Of a stretch of DNA of 64,000 bases, positions 61,342 through 64,000 are shown piece by piece. The DNA comes from Campylobacter novaezeelandiae (GTDB taxonomy: Bacteria > Campylobacterota > Campylobacteria > Campylobacterales > Campylobacteraceae). The stretch's first letter is position 1; each line of letters begins with the position of its first letter. The DNA is taken from the NCBI RefSeq assembly GCF_004323845.1, contig NZ_QPGR01000002.1, forward strand, positions 98,701 to 162,700, read 5' to 3'. The position numbers and the translations under genes are program-made. Under the pieces are notes generated by a model. That model was not told the DNA's origin. It was given only the letters and a program-made list of their open reading frames with translations, and did not search any database.

Positions 61342-63915
61342 TTATTGTTTTAACTGGATCAAAGTTTGAAGCATTTGATCACTAGTTGAAATAGTTTTAG
61401 AATTTGCTTGATAGCCTCTTTGGATAATGATAAGCTCAGTTAAAGAACGGCTTAAGTCCACGTTTGACATTTCAAGCGCTGAGGTTTTCATCTCTCCACG
61501 TCCACCTGTTCCAGCTTCTCCAACTACTATATTTCCACTATTTGCAGTAACTTTGAAAAGATTTCCGCCTATTTCTTCAAGACCTGAGTTGTTTGCCACT
61601 GAAGCCATAGCTATTTTTGCTACTGCAAAGGTTTTTCCATTTGTAAATTCACCTAAGATATTTCCTTTATCATCAACGCGTATTGCATCAGGTTTTAAGT
61701 TTCCTGAAGTGTAGCCATCTGTGGCTTGATTGGTAAGAGCTGAAGCTGAGTTAGAACTTACAAGACCATCATTACTTCCACTTGTTCCAAAGGAAAGCTT
61801 GATTTGTTGATTTGGAGCTGCACCATTATTTGGTGAAAAATTAATCGTTCTTGGATTATAATTTGACAAAGAGCCATCATTGTTAAATCTTGCTGTTCCT
61901 ACTATGATATTATTTGGACCTTCGCCTGTAGTATTAATCTCTGCAGGTTCTGGAACACGGATAATCATTTGCCATTCATTGCCACCATCTTGAGTGGTGC
62001 TTTGTTTTACAAATTGCACTTCTAAAGTATGTTTTGATCCTAAAGAGTCATAAATTTCAAGTCCGGCCGAAAAAGCACTAAGCTTTAAAAGTTCGCTTTG
62101 TTTTACTTGATTTCCAGCAGGGAAAGATCCATCAAGTCCTTTAAAGATTTTTGTAAAGGCATCATTAGTGCTTACAGTTCCTCTCTCATCTGTATAAGCT
62201 GTGATATTAAAATTCATATTATGGGGTCCAAAATTTAATGGTCCTTGACCCCCTGTAACAAGCGTTGGACTATTTGAACTTTCATTAACATTGGTGATAG
62301 AAAAAGCTCCTGAAGAATTTACAACTACTTTAACATTTTCATTTACATCTGCTGCAGCAAATGTCCCATTTCCATCATAATCAACCCCATATCTTGCATC
62401 TCTTTGTAAAAGTTCTCTTAAATCTTCAGTAGTATGAAAAGTTCTTACTTCAGTATTTAATAAAGAACCATTCATTACAGCATTGTAATAATTTTGTGAA
62501 CCAATAACATTTGTATCTGTGCCATTCCAAGTAGGATTTCCTGCTCCCCCATTTGTTCCTGGAACATAAGCATAACCTCCATCAGGATTATACATAGGAG
62601 GAAGGGTTTGAGGCGAAGAACTATAGATATATTTATGAGCTGTTATAACTTGTGCATTTCTATCACCTTGTAAATTAGTTGCATTACCACCTGTAGCTGT
62701 CCACAGAGAAGTATTATTATTCTGTTGATGTGTATATGCAAATGAACCTGGAGCTCCATCTTGCCCTGCTGTCCAAGTTGCTGTCCAAACTTCACCTGCT
62801 GTATTATCAGAATTTACTACAAGATTGATATTTTTCATATTATCAGTAGTGCCATCTGAATTATCATTGATAAAATCTATACCACTACCATCAGAATTTT
62901 TTACTGCTTTAACTCCTGTGCCTTGTCTTGTGTCATTAGGGGCTGTAAAGGTATTAATATAAGTTATAGCTTCATCTATACTTGATATGTTATCATTTTC
63001 TATCTTTACTCCATTTAAAACTATACTTAATTTTGTTTTTTGATCACCATTTCCCCAGAAAGCTGCTGTTTGATTTTGTTGTAAATTAGGATTAAAAGCA
63101 CTAACACCTAAAGAGTTTGTAGAGTATTTTGCATCTGCATAAGATACCCAAATACCTTGTCCATCTCTTAAATTTAAGCCTTGTCCATTAGCATTAAATA
63201 AAGATGCTGCATCAACACCTTTTTCTGTAACTTCAACTGAATTTTTAGAAGTGGTATAAAATTGAGTAGTTCCTGTATCATTTTCATCTTTAGTTTCATT
63301 TGTTTTGCTATTATATCCGTGAACAGAATCTAGGGCATATAATGGTCTGCTGGCTGTTCCTATATTAAGCCCGCTGTTAAGATTTGCTTTAATAGCTACT
63401 TCGGTTGATTGTGCTGCAGGGATGTGCATGCCTGGATCGATGAAAATATTTTTTGGACTTCTTGAAGAATCAATGCTTTGAGTATCCCAGTCGATATTCC
63501 AACCTTGGACAACAAAACCTGCATTATTAACAAAATTCCCATAAGCGTCAAGTTTAAAATCCCCTGCACGTGTAAGGTAGTTTGTAAGACCACCATCATC
63601 ACTTACCATAAAAAACCCATCTCCATTGATCGCAACGTCAGTATTTTTATCGGTGGTTTGAACTGAACCTTGAGAGTGAATTCTTGTTGTGGAGCTAACT
63701 GAAGTTCCAAGCCCTATTTGTAAAGGGTTTTGTCCCCCTCTTCCATCAGTTGGAGCTGTGGCAATTTTTACTGTTTGGCTAAACATAGTTCCAAAATCAG
63801 CACGAGAGTATTTAAAACCTGCTGTATTAACGTTTGAAATGTTATTACCTTCAACGTCCATTGCAATTTGGTGTGCTTGAAGTCCGCTAACTCCGGACCA
63901 AAGTGATCTCATCAT
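61342..63915 (-). CDS. flgE2: Flagellar hook protein, FlgE2-like
   Basis: The product of 857 aa begins MMRSLWSGVSGLQAHQIAM and has the rod/hook N-terminal motif NNISNVNTAGFK. It ends with the hook C-terminal motif SNVDLSRSLTELIIIQRGYQANSKTIST, both needed for assembly. The long central region is variable and rich in Asn, Gly and Thr, as in surface-exposed Campylobacter hook protein. I chose the ATG at 63915: AAAGGA lies seven bases upstream, and a longer frame to 63981 would run through the sigma-54 promoter. It corresponds to Cj1729c (about 838 aa), with extra length in the variable part. Confidence 0.93.
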   Translation of the reverse strand: MMRSLWSGVSGLQAHQIAMDVEGNNISNVNTAGFKYSRADFGTMFSQTVKIATAPTDGRGGQNPLQIGLGTSVSSTTRIHSQGSVQTTDKNTDVAINGDGFFMVSDDGGLTNYLTRAGDFKLDAYGNFVNNAGFVVQGWNIDWDTQSIDSSRSPKNIFIDPGMHIPAAQSTEVAIKANLNSGLNIGTASRPLYALDSVHGYNSKTNETKDENDTGTTQFYTTSKNSVEVTEKGVDAASLFNANGQGLNLRDGQGIWVSYADAKYSTNSLGVSAFNPNLQQNQTAAFWGNGDQKTKLSIVLNGVKIENDNISSIDEAITYINTFTAPNDTRQGTGVKAVKNSDGSGIDFINDNSDGTTDNMKNINLVVNSDNTAGEVWTATWTAGQDGAPGSFAYTHQQNNNTSLWTATGGNATNLQGDRNAQVITAHKYIYSSSPQTLPPMYNPDGGYAYVPGTNGGAGNPTWNGTDTNVIGSQNYYNAVMNGSLLNTEVRTFHTTEDLRELLQRDARYGVDYDGNGTFAAADVNENVKVVVNSSGAFSITNVNESSNSPTLVTGGQGPLNFGPHNMNFNITAYTDERGTVSTNDAFTKIFKGLDGSFPAGNQVKQSELLKLSAFSAGLEIYDSLGSKHTLEVQFVKQSTTQDGGNEWQMIIRVPEPAEINTTGEGPNNIIVGTARFNNDGSLSNYNPRTINFSPNNGAAPNQQIKLSFGTSGSNDGLVSSNSASALTNQATDGYTSGNLKPDAIRVDDKGNILGEFTNGKTFAVAKIAMASVANNSGLEEIGGNLFKVTANSGNIVVGEAGTGGRGEMKTSALEMSNVDLSRSLTELIIIQRGYQANSKTISTSDQMLQTLIQLKQ

Positions 63916-63963
63916 AATTAAATCCTTTATAAAGTATTGCTTAAAATTATTCGAAAAAATACT

Positions 63964-63981
63964 AAGCAATTTTTGTTCCAA
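63964..63981 (-). promoter_or_regulatory. Sigma-54 promoter of flgE2
   Basis: On the minus strand TTGGAACAAAAATTGCTT has the invariant GG and GC ten bases apart, the -24/-12 pattern of RpoN promoters. It lies about 50 bases upstream of the chosen ATG. Hook genes in Campylobacter are RpoN/FlgR-controlled class 2 genes, so pattern and biology agree. Confidence 0.8.
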
Positions 63982-64000
63982 TTTTAAATTTATTTTGGGC

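Noticed and set aside
63916-63981. 22-residue N-terminal extension of FlgE2
   Set aside because: It lies over the sigma-54 promoter and has no ribosome site; the family starts at MMRSLWSG.

Overview
The window looks like a chromosome segment of a Campylobacter species. The DNA is very AT-rich, coding density is high, and there are G8-11 homopolymer tracts in surface-modification and restriction genes. The gene content is typical of the genus: dsbI-dba, docA/docB, the rubrerythrin-like rrc, a bacteriohemerythrin, flgE2, maf and a small SRP RNA. Most genes match C. jejuni genes that lie close to oriC, but from memory their order is shuffled relative to C. jejuni. I therefore favour another thermotolerant Campylobacter (C. 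lari or C. upsaliensis type) and do not name a species.

Layout. 1-1222: a partial hypothetical gene, a bacteriohemerythrin, an intergenic G11 tract and the 4.5S SRP RNA. 1225-10632: a membrane protein, an HD hydrolase, QueC fused to a GNAT domain, the dsbI/dba disulfide system, a chemoreceptor and cytochrome c peroxidase pair (docB/docA), rrc, a ComEA-like protein and rnhB. 10674-20459: the S10-spc ribosomal protein operon from rpsJ to secY on the minus strand, with a good promoter and a leader hairpin. 20788-23467: queF, a DUF262/DUF1524 (GmrSD-like) nuclease and a small P-loop kinase-like protein. 23558-28525: gyrB, dnaN and dnaA with DnaA boxes on both sides of dnaA, which is the likely origin. 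28541-36074: ruvC, then on the minus strand OPT transporter, uppP, thrS, infC and a restriction-modification pair. 36327-41204: a small secreted protein, nrdA, purB and a pseudouridine synthase. 41249-44454: a contingency cluster of two GT9 glycosyltransferase genes and a radical SAM gene, each with a poly-G tract. 44542-53524: an MFS transporter, a 33-aa membrane peptide, rlmN, a nucleosidase-like protein, ksgA, RNase J, a decayed membrane-protein gene, a pseudouridine synthase and ansA. 53591-59437: recJ, pyrG, a maf gene with poly-G and thyX. 59438-63981: an Na+/H+ antiporter-family gene with a partial tandem duplication, a hairpin-rich gap, and flgE2 with a sigma-54 promoter.

The most notable system is the restriction-modification pair at 29014-30848. 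The methylase resembles the C. jejuni methylase that I recall as an orphan (CtsM/Cj0208). Here it lies one base downstream of a gene with clear EcoRI-family catalytic motifs. That endonuclease gene carries a G11 tract near its start and is out of frame in this copy, so restriction appears switched OFF while the methylase stays intact. Several other phase-variable genes are also off, either by poly-G length (GT9 copy 1) or by a second slip in a poly-A run downstream of an in-frame poly-G (GT9 copy 2, maf). Only the radical SAM gene is fully open.
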